Below, piece after piece: positions 32,955 through 42,343 of a DNA stretch of 64,000 bases (its first letter is position 1; each line of letters opens with the position of its first letter). A program made the position numbers and the translations under genes. The notes beneath the pieces are model-generated. The model saw only the letters and a list, made by a program, of their open reading frames with translations, did not search any database and was not told the DNA's origin. Source of the DNA: Chthoniobacterales bacterium (GTDB lineage Bacteria > Verrucomicrobiota > Verrucomicrobiia > Chthoniobacterales > UBA10450); contig JAICUQ010000004.1 in NCBI GenBank assembly GCA_025935755.1, forward strand, positions 1 through 64,000. Direction: 5' to 3'.

Positions 32955-35874
32955 TGCTTTTCGAGGCTGTCGCGAGGAACCGTTGATACAAAAATGACGC
33001 TACCATGGCGATGATGGCGACAGCGATGAACGCGCCGATTCGATAGAGTTGATCAAGCTGCGAAAGATCGTGAAAGAAAAGTTTCACAATGGTGAAGCCT
33101 AACATCGCCAGGCCCGCATAACGCGTCGCCGCGGTTCGTTTCCGGATTCCGACAATGAGCAGCAGAAGCGCGAACAACGCCCACGCGATGCTGTAGCTCA
33201 TGTCGCGTGCGAAGTTGCCCGAGAACTGAAACGTCAACGCCGCGACCCCTGGCGTGCTGAAATAATCAGCGATCTCGATATTTACGGTAAAAAAGGCGAG
33301 CACGGTACCCAGTGTGTAAAGCAACGGCCGAACATTGTGCCCGAGCATGCGATGGCGCGGCGGGGCAAGTAATCGCGCGGCAGCGAACAGGCAAGCTGTG
33401 GCGATGCCGTATGTGTAAAGGTACCAATTAAAAATCGGGAACGCGGCGCGCGGATGATAACTGAGCACCGCCGGATTGAGTGCCAGCCTAACAAATACAA
33501 CAACGAGCAAGCCGACGCCGGCGAGACGCAGCCCGGGGTGAGGTACCCGGCGAAACAGCCAGCATAGTGCTGCGCCTTCGAGCGCCCAACCGACTGTGAT
33601 CCATTGGCGATCGAACTGAATTGGGAAAATTAGAGTGATGAAAAACAGCGACGCGCCGCCGAAGAGCGCCAGTTGGGCAATGCGTGCGGCAGTCGTAAGC
33701 GGCGTGCGTTTTACCAGCACGAACAATCCAAGTAACGCAGGCAGCGCAAATGCGACGGGCACCAGGCCGGGAACCCCGCTCGGATACGCGGCGCGGATGA
33801 GCTGGTAAATAAGATAAAAATGCAATGGACCGGCAAGTGCCGCTGTGGCCCAGGGCACGGTCTTGCCGGCAAACCGCTGATGGAAAACGAAGGGAAAGAT
33901 CGTGAACAGGGCGTAAAACCCCACATACCACATCAATGGCAGCGTGGCGTTCGCCGGATCGAAGTGTTGGAAATGCCACGCATGCTCGAGCCCGAGCACT
34001 GAGATAAGTGCGACGCCTGGGAGTAGATCGAGCGAAAAGATTTCGCTCATCCCGAGAAGCAAAATCACCAGCAACAACCCCACACCGAATACGGGCGACG
34101 GATTTGGCAGCGGTAACTGCAGCGTCACCATGATCAGAAGCAGAAATGGCAACGTCGCCGAGAGCGCCGGAAGTTGCACCGAGAGATTTGCCGGGTCGGT
34201 GATGTTGCCGAACAAATTTGGCGTGCGGGTTCCCGGCCCCACCAGGCGCCGACACGCCCAGGCGACGGCAACGAAAAAGAAAATGGCAAAACAGGCCAGT
34301 AGAACCAGCGCCGTGGGCAAACCGGTGAGTTCGGTTGGGATTCGCACCAGCAAGGCGCCGATCGCAATGAGCGTGAGCACGAGCACAACGATCACCGGGA
34401 GCAGAGTCGCAGTTGCCAATGCCAAGCCGATTGCAAGAACGTCGATGATGAAAACGAACGGCCAGACCAGCAACGAAAGTTCGGTGACCTGGAATATCGG
34501 TATGAGCACAAGCACCAGGGCGAGCGCCGGAAAAATGTGAGTCCAGCGCGGAATCTCGATCTTGTGCAGGCGTTGCAACGCGATTGGCACCGCTGCATGG
34601 AACAGGGCGAAAACGAAATAAAACGCCAGCACGGTATAAATGTGACCGGCCGCCAGGTATTTGCTCGTCCATGCGCCGAGAAAAATGAATGCTCCGATTC
34701 CCGCCAGGACGTGTACGATTGCGAGCTTTCTTTCGATCAACGTCAGCGCCAGCAAACCGAGGTCGATGACGAACAGATACGTGAACAAAAGCGCCGGCTG
34801 ATGCGCGACTGTCCGGAAATCCAGGAGGTAAAACGCCGACAGCATCGCCACTGCCCCGAAACCGATCGCGCACGCGAATAGTGTGCGGCTCGCTTTTCCG
34901 GAACGTTTTGCCCATGCAGCCGCGGCCAGGAACAGGACCTGAAAACCAACAAACACGGCCATAAAAATCAGAACCCGGCTGCCGGCGAAATATTTCTCGG
35001 AAACAAAGAACGCCCCGACCCAGGCGAATTGCATCAATACCGTTCCAGCCGCGCCGAGGATCGGCAGGGCATTCCAGCGTTGCCGTAGCGCCAGAGCGAG
35101 CAAAGCGATGTCGAGTAGCGCGACGTAACCGAAAAGCCCAAGCGGATTATCCTGGTTGGTTGAGAGTAAAATCGGCGTAAGAAATCCGCCTGCGATCCCG
35201 AGCACCGCGACGACAATCGCGTTCAACCGCACAGAGAGCAGAAACGCGACTGCTGTGATCAGCGTCATTAACAAGAAAGTCGGGATCAGCCCGAAGAACG
35301 CGAAGTGATAGTAAGCTCGAGATGCAAACGTGACGGCGTAGAGCACAAGGATACCAGTCGCGCAGAGCGTTTGGGCAGTGACAGCGTTTTCTTTTCGTTT
35401 CAAAAGCAGGCCGCCGACAACAAGACCGGCGCCGGCGACAAACCCGATCGCAATCCGCAGCTCTGGCGGAATTAAGTTGTGTTCGAACGAGTATTTCACG
35501 AAGAACGCGATGCCCAGGAAAAGCGCGAACCCGCCGATCCACGCGAACAATTTCGCGCCCATGAATTGCTCCCAGTTGATCGGCGGTCTGGTTGGTTTGG
35601 CGAGCTGCGGCGCTTTGGGAGCGAGAAGTTCCTGTGGGATTGGCGGCGGGTTTGACGTTGCATTGGACACTGCAGGAGCAGGTATCATCGCCTCCGGTTG
35701 CATGGGCGAAACCGTTTGCGGTCGCAGGTTGCGTAACTCGTGTTCGAGTGATGTCACTCGCCTAACGAGATCGGCAACGGCGCGTTTTGCGCGGTTTGCT
35801 TTCGCCAGCGCGACAACGGGCATAACGAGAATCGCGATGGCAACACCGATTATAACAAGACCTAGAAATTCCAT
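32920..35874 (-). CDS. DUF2339 family giant multi-pass membrane protein
   Basis: 984 residues. An N-terminal helix and coiled-coil (RAVADLVRRVTSLEHELRNL) precede a proline-rich linker. About 25 or more membrane segments follow, starting with the family signature INWEQFMGAKLFAWIGGFALF. Function unknown. It forms a unit with the DUF3999 gene, which begins inside its 3' end. The coiled-coil linker may mediate assembly. Confidence 0.88.
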   Translation of the reverse strand: MEFLGLVIIGVAIAILVMPVVALAKANRAKRAVADLVRRVTSLEHELRNLRPQTVSPMQPEAMIPAPAVSNATSNPPPIPQELLAPKAPQLAKPTRPPINWEQFMGAKLFAWIGGFALFLGIAFFVKYSFEHNLIPPELRIAIGFVAGAGLVVGGLLLKRKENAVTAQTLCATGILVLYAVTFASRAYYHFAFFGLIPTFLLMTLITAVAFLLSVRLNAIVVAVLGIAGGFLTPILLSTNQDNPLGLFGYVALLDIALLALALRQRWNALPILGAAGTVLMQFAWVGAFFVSEKYFAGSRVLIFMAVFVGFQVLFLAAAAWAKRSGKASRTLFACAIGFGAVAMLSAFYLLDFRTVAHQPALLFTYLFVIDLGLLALTLIERKLAIVHVLAGIGAFIFLGAWTSKYLAAGHIYTVLAFYFVFALFHAAVPIALQRLHKIEIPRWTHIFPALALVLVLIPIFQVTELSLLVWPFVFIIDVLAIGLALATATLLPVIVVLVLTLIAIGALLVRIPTELTGLPTALVLLACFAIFFFVAVAWACRRLVGPGTRTPNLFGNITDPANLSVQLPALSATLPFLLLIMVTLQLPLPNPSPVFGVGLLLVILLLGMSEIFSLDLLPGVALISVLGLEHAWHFQHFDPANATLPLMWYVGFYALFTIFPFVFHQRFAGKTVPWATAALAGPLHFYLIYQLIRAAYPSGVPGLVPVAFALPALLGLFVLVKRTPLTTAARIAQLALFGGASLFFITLIFPIQFDRQWITVGWALEGAALCWLFRRVPHPGLRLAGVGLLVVVFVRLALNPAVLSYHPRAAFPIFNWYLYTYGIATACLFAAARLLAPPRHRMLGHNVRPLLYTLGTVLAFFTVNIEIADYFSTPGVAALTFQFSGNFARDMSYSIAWALFALLLLIVGIRKRTAATRYAGLAMLGFTIVKLFFHDLSQLDQLYRIGAFIAVAIIAMVASFLYQRFLATASKSNETNTAISPAP

Positions 35875-36116
35875 TGATTGTTCGGTTTGGCTGGATCACT
35901 CCAGTTTTGCGAAAGAGGATAGCTGCTTTGCGCGGCGACTGTGAATTGATAAAAATGACGGATTTCATCGACTCTTTCGATTAGAACTCTCCGTGCGCGT
36001 TGCGCTGTCATGTTGAGCGGAGCGAGGCAACGAAATGCAAAGCATGAGCCCAGGCTTTCAAACATGCAGCTACTTCAACCGTGCGGGATCAGAATGGCGT
36101 TATTAGATTCGGTTCT

Positions 36117-37013
36117 ATGAACATTCATCACCTGGAATTGTTCTATTTCGTTGCTAAACACGGCGGCATCGCAGCAGCGGTCCGCAATATTCCGTACGGC
36201 ATTCAGCAACCCGCGGTGAGCGGGCAAATCGCCAAGCTCGAGGAGTCACTCGGCACGAAGCTTTTTCAGCGGCGGCCATTCGCACTCTCGTCCGCGGGCG
36301 CGGAGCTCTACGAATTCGTCCGGCCGTTCTTCGAGAATATTGATGTTGTCGCCGAAAGGCTGCGCCAGAACAGTTCGCCGCAATTACGCATCGCGGCTCC
36401 GGCGATTGTGCTTCACGATTATTTGCCGCAGATTCTCCAGCGGGTTCGTGCCAAGTTCCCGGCGTTCCGGCTTTATCTGCATGAGGCGAACCGCACTGAC
36501 GCTGAACGATTGCTTTTGGCTCGCGAGGTCGATCTTGCAATCCTGTTGATCGACAAAAAATCGCGTGCTGGAATTCAAGTAAAACCCCTGCTGGAGCTGC
36601 CGTTGATTTTGTTGGTACACAAAAAATCCAAGCTGACGCGTGCTGAAGAGTTGTGGAAACGCGACAAGATCGAGGAAACACTGGTGTGCTTCTCGCGGGG
36701 TGATCCGGTTCTTGCCTATTTTCAACGCGGGCTCGAACAGCTCGGTGTGGAATGGTTTTGCGGGATCGAAGTAACATCCGAGCGATTGATCCAGCAGTAC
36801 GTGGCCAACGGCTACGGTATCGGTTTGACCGTCGCGGTGCCCGGGTTCAAACCACCGCCACAATTACGCGCATTGCCGTTGTCGAACTTCCCGCCCGTGG
36901 TTGTCGGGGTTGCCTGGTCCGAGAAACTTTCAGAAATCGCCCGCCAACTACTGGCAGAACTCGACGTCGAAGCGGAGAACCAACGAGCGCGGATTGGAAA
37001 AAGCGGTCACTAA
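36117..37013 (+). CDS. LysR-family transcriptional regulator
   Basis: 298 residues. The winged helix-turn-helix reads MNIHHLELFYFVAKHGGIAAAVRNI, with QPAVSGQIAKLEESLGTKLFQRR as recognition helix and wing. An effector-binding periplasmic-binding-like domain follows (LRIAAPAIVLHDYLPQIL). ATG 36117 is the family start. It is divergent from DUF2339 across about 240 bp, where a self-controlled operator would be expected. The effector is unknown. Confidence 0.9.
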   Translation: MNIHHLELFYFVAKHGGIAAAVRNIPYGIQQPAVSGQIAKLEESLGTKLFQRRPFALSSAGAELYEFVRPFFENIDVVAERLRQNSSPQLRIAAPAIVLHDYLPQILQRVRAKFPAFRLYLHEANRTDAERLLLAREVDLAILLIDKKSRAGIQVKPLLELPLILLVHKKSKLTRAEELWKRDKIEETLVCFSRGDPVLAYFQRGLEQLGVEWFCGIEVTSERLIQQYVANGYGIGLTVAVPGFKPPPQLRALPLSNFPPVVVGVAWSEKLSEIARQLLAELDVEAENQRARIGKSGH

Positions 37014-37033
37014 TCCGTGGCAAAATTGCTTAT

Positions 37034-37546
37034 TCAGCGCGGTTTTTCACCATCCGATCGATCTACTTGGAGAACTCCGGCTGTTTGAGGTTGCGATGCG
37101 GTGTCCGGTGCTGAAGAGAGAGTTGAGGGTCGGATCGCTGAGAACTTGTAACCTTCGTACGCGGCAAGCGCGTAAAACAAAATGCTGATGGACGTAAAAT
37201 CTTCCCACATCGCGCTGATTACCTTGGCGTGATCGGCATTATTCATCATTGAGAAGAACCCAACGCCTTGCTCGGCGGACGCAAATGCAATCAATGAAAA
37301 ATAATTTCCAAGCACGCAGCCGAAGAGTGCGAGAAACGCTCCGAGAATCCCAAAAGTTTTTCCACCGTTTCCGATTCTTAAAGCAAACCCGACAAGCACA
37401 CCTACTCCCAGCGCCATGAACCCGATTTGGGTTTGGGTCGTGACGGTAAAAAAAGCCCAGAGAATCGCGCCGACGATAGCGGCTGCCAGACCGGCGAAAC
37501 TGCCTAAAAGAAGTCTTTTTTCGGGGAATGGATCTGCTTCGAACAT
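37034..37546 (-). CDS. hypothetical four-helix membrane protein, 170 aa
   Basis: Hydrophobic segments at about residues 12-34, 40-58, 64-85 and 115-135, with a soluble C-terminal tail rich in Ser/Pro/Gln. No named domain is recognised. It is convergent with the LysR gene (gap 20 bp). Confidence 0.7.
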   Translation of the reverse strand: MFEADPFPEKRLLLGSFAGLAAAIVGAILWAFFTVTTQTQIGFMALGVGVLVGFALRIGNGGKTFGILGAFLALFGCVLGNYFSLIAFASAEQGVGFFSMMNNADHAKVISAMWEDFTSISILFYALAAYEGYKFSAIRPSTLSSAPDTASQPQTAGVLQVDRSDGEKPR

Positions 37547-37676
37547 CGGCTCGTGGACGTGAGCCGGTTTTTATCGAGGACAGACAGTGGTGTCAAGCTC
37601 GCCACTGACTCCGTTCCCTGCTGGACCGCTGCACTCGAGCCGAGGAATGTCGAACGAAATCCGCGGCTAATCGTGG

Positions 37677-38216
37677 TTAACTCTTCTTTAACTCCGTGAG
37701 ATCTTTGAGCACCTGTTCGCTGTGCTCTGCGGGTTTGACTCCGGTATACACCTTTGCGATTTCGCCCTCGGGATTGATGATGAAGGTATTACGTGCCGCG
37801 AGTTTTTGGCCTTTGTAATCCATCACGGAACCGTACTCGGTAGAAACCTTTCCGTCAGGATCGGCGAGCAATTTAAAGTTGAGCCCTTCCTTCGCGCAAA
37901 AATCCTTGTGCGATTGCGCGGTATCGACGCTCACTCCGAGAATGACTGCACCGGCGTCGGTGTATTTCGAGAGGTCGCGCTGAAAATTCTGCGCCTCCAA
38001 GGTACAACCGCTGGTGAAATCCTTTGGATAGAAATAAAGAACCACCCATTTCCCGTGATAATCTTTGAGGCTCACCTGCGAGCCATCGCCAGTAGTGAGA
38101 CTGAAATCGGGCGCGGGCTTTCCAACTTCGGGCTGCGTTTGGGATTCTGTTGCCGCCATGCATGTGAAGGTCGCAAGACAGGCGACCGCTGACAAGATCG
38201 TGTTTCTGATTTTCAT
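37677..38216 (-). CDS. secreted peroxiredoxin, PrxQ/BCP type
   Basis: 179 residues with a signal peptide (ILSAVACLATFTCMAATE) and a thioredoxin-fold peroxidase. The peroxidatic cysteine is in YPKDFTSGCTLEAQNFQRD. The resolving cysteine found five residues later in Escherichia coli BCP is absent. A cysteine in HKDFCAKEGL might serve instead, or the enzyme is 1-Cys. It would reduce peroxides outside the cytoplasm. ATG 38216 is the start; the frame extends upstream through a repeat element without coding character. Confidence 0.9.
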   Translation of the reverse strand: MKIRNTILSAVACLATFTCMAATESQTQPEVGKPAPDFSLTTGDGSQVSLKDYHGKWVVLYFYPKDFTSGCTLEAQNFQRDLSKYTDAGAVILGVSVDTAQSHKDFCAKEGLNFKLLADPDGKVSTEYGSVMDYKGQKLAARNTFIINPEGEIAKVYTGVKPAEHSEQVLKDLTELKKS

Positions 38217-38255
38217 GATCCAGTTTGAAGCGCAGACGCACTGAGTCAAGGACCC

Positions 38256-38402
38256 CCCGGGACCGTGCGCGCCTCGCGTGTTAGCGATGGCGCCCTCGCC
38301 ATCGTGGATTTTGAGAAAGGTCTGATTTCCAGCGCTGCCTCGACAAGCGCTGTTCCGAGGGGGGCGCCGAAACGTACAGGCGAGGCGCGTGCGCTCCCCG
38401 GA
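38256..38402. repeat. REPIN-like inverted repeat element, copy 3
   Basis: The left end CCGGGACCGTGCGCGCCTCG is mirrored on the right by CCGGGGAGCGCACGCGCCTC (reverse). A perfect hairpin GCGATGGCGCCCTCGCCATCG-like stem lies at 38282-38301. It is a relative of the elements at 2655 and 3767, placed in the divergent gap between the peroxiredoxin and hflK genes. Confidence 0.6.
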
Positions 38403-38451
38403 ATGAAAGCTTGCGATTGTGTGACACCTTTGAGTCAATACCAGCGCGTTT

Positions 38452-39435
38452 ATGGCGAGACCCGATGTTGCCGAGCATCTTCCAATCCAGCCGTTGCGAC
38501 TGATCCTTGGAGTCATCGCGTGCATCGGGATTGCGTCCACGCTTTTCACGCTGCTGTTTGGGTTTATGACCATTCCCGCAAACTCTGTGGGAGTGAGGAC
38601 ACGGTTTGGCGCGTATCACGACATCGTGAACCCGGGTTTGACTTATGCGATTCCGTACGTCGACGAGGTTCACATCGTACCCACACAACGTTTGCAGAAG
38701 CTGGAGTTTGGTTTCGCCACGCCTAGTGCATTGAACGTGTACCAGGGCGATCCGGAGTCGCAGGAGACTGAGACCATGATCACGGGGGACTTGAACACCG
38801 CGCTTGTGCCTTGGGTGGTGCAATATCGGATTACGGATCCGAAGGTTTATCTGTTCGGAGCGCGAGAGCCGGAGAAAACGTTGCGCGATCTTTCTGAAAG
38901 CGTGATGCGCGAAGTCATCGGAGATCGCACGGTTGACGAAGTGCTCACCATCGGGCGTCACGATATCGAGACATCAACATTGAAACGTCTGGCTGAGCTT
39001 TGTTCGGAGTACGATTTGGGAATTCAGATCCAACAGGTACAGCTTACCAGTGTGCGTCCGCCGCCAGTCGTGCAGGCGGCCTTCAACGACGTCAATCAAG
39101 CACAACAGGAAAAACAAACCGCGATCAATCAGGCCTGGGCGGTTTACAACGATGCCGTTCCGAATGCGCGCGGCCAGGCCAAAGAGCGCGAGAAACAAGC
39201 CGAAGCGTACGCGTTTCGCCGGGTGAACGAAGCCAAAGGGGAAGCGCAAAAGTTTTCGTTGTTACTGGCCGAGTATCGTAAGGCGCCAGAGGTCACGCGA
39301 CGCCGTCTGTATCTCGAAGCGATGCAAGCCATCCTGCCAAGCCTGCAAAAAAAGATCATCGTGGATGACAGCCTGAAAAATATTCTCCAGACGCTGCCAC
39401 TTCAGCCCGCCGGAGAATCGAGGAGCTCGCCATGA
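38452..39435 (+). CDS. hflK: SPFH/Band-7 protein HflK-like (protease modulator)
   Basis: 327 residues. One N-terminal membrane helix (LILGVIACIGIASTLFTLLF) is followed by the SPFH domain (IPANSVGVRTRFGAY). A helical tail carries the HflK signature REPEKTLRDLSESVMREVIG and a coiled-coil NQAQQEKQTAINQAW. HflK and HflC form a large periplasmic cage around FtsH and limit its proteolysis. The stop TGA overlaps an ATG (ATGA at 39432), but the frame after it is repeat-derived. Confidence 0.9.
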   Translation: MARPDVAEHLPIQPLRLILGVIACIGIASTLFTLLFGFMTIPANSVGVRTRFGAYHDIVNPGLTYAIPYVDEVHIVPTQRLQKLEFGFATPSALNVYQGDPESQETETMITGDLNTALVPWVVQYRITDPKVYLFGAREPEKTLRDLSESVMREVIGDRTVDEVLTIGRHDIETSTLKRLAELCSEYDLGIQIQQVQLTSVRPPPVVQAAFNDVNQAQQEKQTAINQAWAVYNDAVPNARGQAKEREKQAEAYAFRRVNEAKGEAQKFSLLLAEYRKAPEVTRRRLYLEAMQAILPSLQKKIIVDDSLKNILQTLPLQPAGESRSSP

Positions 39436-39485
39436 CCACGATCAATTTTGCTTCCGCGTCCGGCTTATTGGAAGAGCATCTCGTG

Positions 39486-39575
39486 AGCGCCGAAGGCGCG
39501 GTGTTCAATTTAAGCCTGGGGCAAAGCTCCAGGATTTCCGACTACCAAAACGCCAGCGCTGAAGGCGCGACTCAC
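39486..39575 (+). repeat. RAYT-family REP-like element inserted between hflK and hflC
   Basis: Starts AGCGCCGAAGGCGCGGTGTT, contains AAGCCTGGGGCAAAG, and ends GCGCTGAAGGCGCGACTCAC. All three landmarks and their spacing match the two elements flanking the transposase at 6019-6474. It separates two genes that are usually adjacent. Confidence 0.7.
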
Positions 39576-39689
39576 AGCCAGGGAAGCATCAAATCTAATG
39601 AGATGCGACGCCGGGCTGGGAATGAGATGCGCCTTTGCTGCAAGCAGATCAAACCTTTCGCGGTTGGAGAGAAAGGCTAACGCTTGCCG

Positions 39690-40727
39690 ATGAACGTGAT
39701 CGACGTGACTCCGCGACCCGCTGCCGTGACGGTTGCGATCCGTTTTTTGCAAAGTCCGGTGATGTCGATTCTGGGAATTCTTTTCATTCTGACGGCATTG
39801 AAATGGGGAACGTTGCTCTTTGTCGTGCCGCAATATGAGACGGTGATCATCACTCGGTTTGGCAAAATTGTTCGTACAATTAACACCCCCGGATTGAAGA
39901 TGAAGCTGCCGATTATCGATAAGGTGCAGCGATTCGATAAACGCATTCTGGCCTGGGACGGCCCGCCCACTGAATGTCCGACGAAAGACAAGTTGTACAT
40001 CATCGTCGATTGTTTCGCCCGATGGCGAATCAGTGATCCGACGCTTTACTACAATCGACTGAATGACGAACGTAGCGCACTTTCCCGTCTCGACGACATC
40101 CTTGGCAGCGAAACGCGCAGCGCCGTAGCCACACACGATTTGGTTGAAATCATCCGCGTAACCAAGGGACGAAAACCGTTGCGCGACGAGGAACTGGAGA
40201 AAACTGGCACGGTTTTGCCGACGACGATCCCCGATATTGAATTCGGCCGCGGCGAAATTGAGAAACAAATCACTGAGCGTACCCGCCAGAAGATCGCCGA
40301 TTTTGGCATCGAGTTGCTCGATGAGCGTTTCAAACGCAGCAAATACAACCCGGCGGTAGCAGAGAAGATCATCGAGCGAATGTCCAGCGAGCGACATCAA
40401 ATCGCAGCGCGCTTTCGTTCGGAAGGCCGCGGCGAAGCGGCAAACATCAGCGGCCAAAAAGAAAGCGATGTCGCTTCAATCAGCTCCAACGCCACAAAAA
40501 ATGCGCTCGAGATCGAAGGCAAAGCAGACGCCGAAGCTGCTTCAATCTATACCGCCGCGTTTGGAGCACCCGACGCGCAGGAATTCTATTCCTTTCTGCG
40601 CAGCCTTGATGTGATGCGCGTCGCTTTCGAGAAGGATACGACTGCGGTTATCTCAACCAATAGTGATCTTGGTCGAATGCTGAAATCGATGGCGCCAGCC
40701 GTGGCGCCGGCAAATCCATCACGTTGA
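39690..40727 (+). CDS. hflC: SPFH/Band-7 protein HflC-like
   Basis: 345 residues. A membrane helix (MSILGILFILTALKWGTLLFVV) is followed by an SPFH domain (YETVIITRFGKIVRTINTPG) and a long helical tail (RTRQKIADFGIELLDERFKR). The tail and length fit HflC, partner of HflK in the FtsH-associated complex. ATG 39690 is chosen; a TTG 6 bases upstream is possible. The 254-bp gap from hflK includes a repeat, whereas these genes normally abut. Confidence 0.9.
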   Translation: MNVIDVTPRPAAVTVAIRFLQSPVMSILGILFILTALKWGTLLFVVPQYETVIITRFGKIVRTINTPGLKMKLPIIDKVQRFDKRILAWDGPPTECPTKDKLYIIVDCFARWRISDPTLYYNRLNDERSALSRLDDILGSETRSAVATHDLVEIIRVTKGRKPLRDEELEKTGTVLPTTIPDIEFGRGEIEKQITERTRQKIADFGIELLDERFKRSKYNPAVAEKIIERMSSERHQIAARFRSEGRGEAANISGQKESDVASISSNATKNALEIEGKADAEAASIYTAAFGAPDAQEFYSFLRSLDVMRVAFEKDTTAVISTNSDLGRMLKSMAPAVAPANPSR

Positions 40728-40849
40728 ACCGGCGCGGCGCGTGATCTCTCCAGGGTGCATCGGCGCCCACGGAGTGGCCGCGCTACCTTCGGAAATGCTG
40801 CGGTCGCTTGCCCGTCCGCAAATCATCGGCAGATTGAAATTTCACATTA

Positions 40850-42223
40850 ATGAAGACAACGCTTGCTCATCAACTTGCTGATTACACGTGTGCGGTGCGG
40901 TTCGAGGATCTTTCGAAGGACGTCGTGCACGAAGTGAAACGACGCGTGATCGATTCGCTGGGCTGCGCGCTAGGCGCGTGGAACGAAGAACCGTTTGTGA
41001 TCGCCCGAAAAGTGGCCGCAGATTTCTCGGCCGCGGCCGGCTCCACGATCTTTGGCACGGACCACAAGGCGCCGCCGGACTGGGCGGCATTCGCCAACGG
41101 CTGCGGCATTCGCTATTTCGATTTCAACGACACGTATCTCTCGAAAGAACCTGCCCATCCCAGCGACAACATTTCGGCTGCACTTGCGGTCGCAGAAAGT
41201 GTGGGCGCTGACGGACGGGATTTGATCGCGGCCATCGCCATCGCATACGAAGTGCAATGCCGGTTATGCGACGCTGCGAGTATTCGTGCTCGCGGCTGGG
41301 ATCATGTGACTTACGGAACGTTCTCGACCGCATTGGCCTCCGCAAAGTTGATGAAACTCGATTCGACAAACACCCGGCACGCCGTCAACATCGCGGGCGT
41401 CGCCGGAGCGGCCATGCGCCAGGCGCGCGCAGGCGAACTCTCGCATTGGAAAGGCGTGGCTTTTGCCACCGCCGCGCGGCACGGCGTTTTCTCAGCGTTG
41501 CTTGCCCGGCAAGGGATGACAGGGCCGGCGCCGATTTTCGAAGGGGAAATGGGATTCGAAAAACAACTCGGCGTATCACTCGGAAACGTGGGTGAGAAAT
41601 TTCAAGGATCGCCCACCATGATTTTGAAAACGAGCATCAAATATTGGCCGGCCGAATATCATAGCCAGAGCGCAATCGAAGCGGCGCTTTTTTTACGGGA
41701 TCAAATCGGAGACATTTCGAAAATCAAAGGCGTGCTGATCGAGAGCCACGACGCGTCAGTGGACATCATCGGGAGCGAACCGGAAAAATGGAAACCAAAG
41801 ACGCGCGAAACGGCGGACCACAGTCTGCCTTACATCACGGCCATCGCGCTCATCGACGGAGAAATCACCGATCGGCAATTTGAGCCGGAACGGTTTAAAG
41901 ATCCCGGCGTTTGGAAGTTTCTGGAAAACGTCAAAGTCGAGCGAAATGCGGAATTGAGCGCGATGTATCCGGATGCGGTCGGCAATATCGTGCATGTTGA
42001 TCTCGCCGATGGCCGGCGATTAACCCGGCGCGTCGATTATCCGTTGGGCAATGCGAAAAATCGGCTCAAGGATTCAGCAGTCGAAGGAAAATTCCGCGCG
42101 CTTGTCGAGCACATCATCGGGGAAAGCCGGGCAAAAAACATTGTCGAGCTTGTTTGGAAACTGGACGAAGCAAAAAACGTGGATGAGCTGATGCAGGCAC
42201 TTCAGGTGCCGAAGAAGAAATGA
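40850..42223 (+). CDS. prpD: MmgE/PrpD family: 2-methylcitrate dehydratase
   Basis: 457 residues with the family N-terminus HQLADYTCAVRFEDLSKDVVHEVKRRVIDSLGCALGA. NGCGIRYFDFNDTYL lies at the active site, and KYWPAEYHSQSAIEAAL further on. It dehydrates 2-methylcitrate to 2-methyl-cis-aconitate in propionate breakdown. prpB and prpC follow in the same direction, which supports PrpD over other MmgE-type enzymes. No acnD or prpF is present, so an aconitase elsewhere must rehydrate the product. Confidence 0.92.
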   Translation: MKTTLAHQLADYTCAVRFEDLSKDVVHEVKRRVIDSLGCALGAWNEEPFVIARKVAADFSAAAGSTIFGTDHKAPPDWAAFANGCGIRYFDFNDTYLSKEPAHPSDNISAALAVAESVGADGRDLIAAIAIAYEVQCRLCDAASIRARGWDHVTYGTFSTALASAKLMKLDSTNTRHAVNIAGVAGAAMRQARAGELSHWKGVAFATAARHGVFSALLARQGMTGPAPIFEGEMGFEKQLGVSLGNVGEKFQGSPTMILKTSIKYWPAEYHSQSAIEAALFLRDQIGDISKIKGVLIESHDASVDIIGSEPEKWKPKTRETADHSLPYITAIALIDGEITDRQFEPERFKDPGVWKFLENVKVERNAELSAMYPDAVGNIVHVDLADGRRLTRRVDYPLGNAKNRLKDSAVEGKFRALVEHIIGESRAKNIVELVWKLDEAKNVDELMQALQVPKKK

Positions 42224-42247
42224 GGAATGGCGAAGCACGGCTTCATC

Positions 42248-42317
42248 GTCATCCTGAGCGAAGTCGAAGGATCCCGTTGAGCTACCTGCGGGGTTCCTCG
42301 ACTCCGCTCGGAATGAC
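42248..42317. repeat. GTCATCC-type inverted repeat, copy 3
   Basis: GTCATCCTGAGCGAAGTCGA, a 20-base centre, then TTCCTCGACTCCGCTCGGAATGAC form the two arms. The shortest of the three copies. It lies in the prpD-prpB gap, ending 26 bases before the prpB start. Confidence 0.75.
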
Positions 42318-42343
42318 CGTGAGTGCATTCATTATCGTCGAGC

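Noticed and set aside
33488-34915. 475-codon minus-strand ORF
   Set aside because: It overlaps the DUF2339 gene in another frame and has an Arg-rich, low-complexity shadow composition.
39432-39680. 82-codon ORF overlapping the hflK stop
   Set aside because: Most of it is the REP-like repeat; kept only as a possible remnant of the coupled hflC start.
39510-40457. 315-codon minus-strand ORF
   Set aside because: Antisense to hflC, which has clear family motifs; no domain in the antisense frame.
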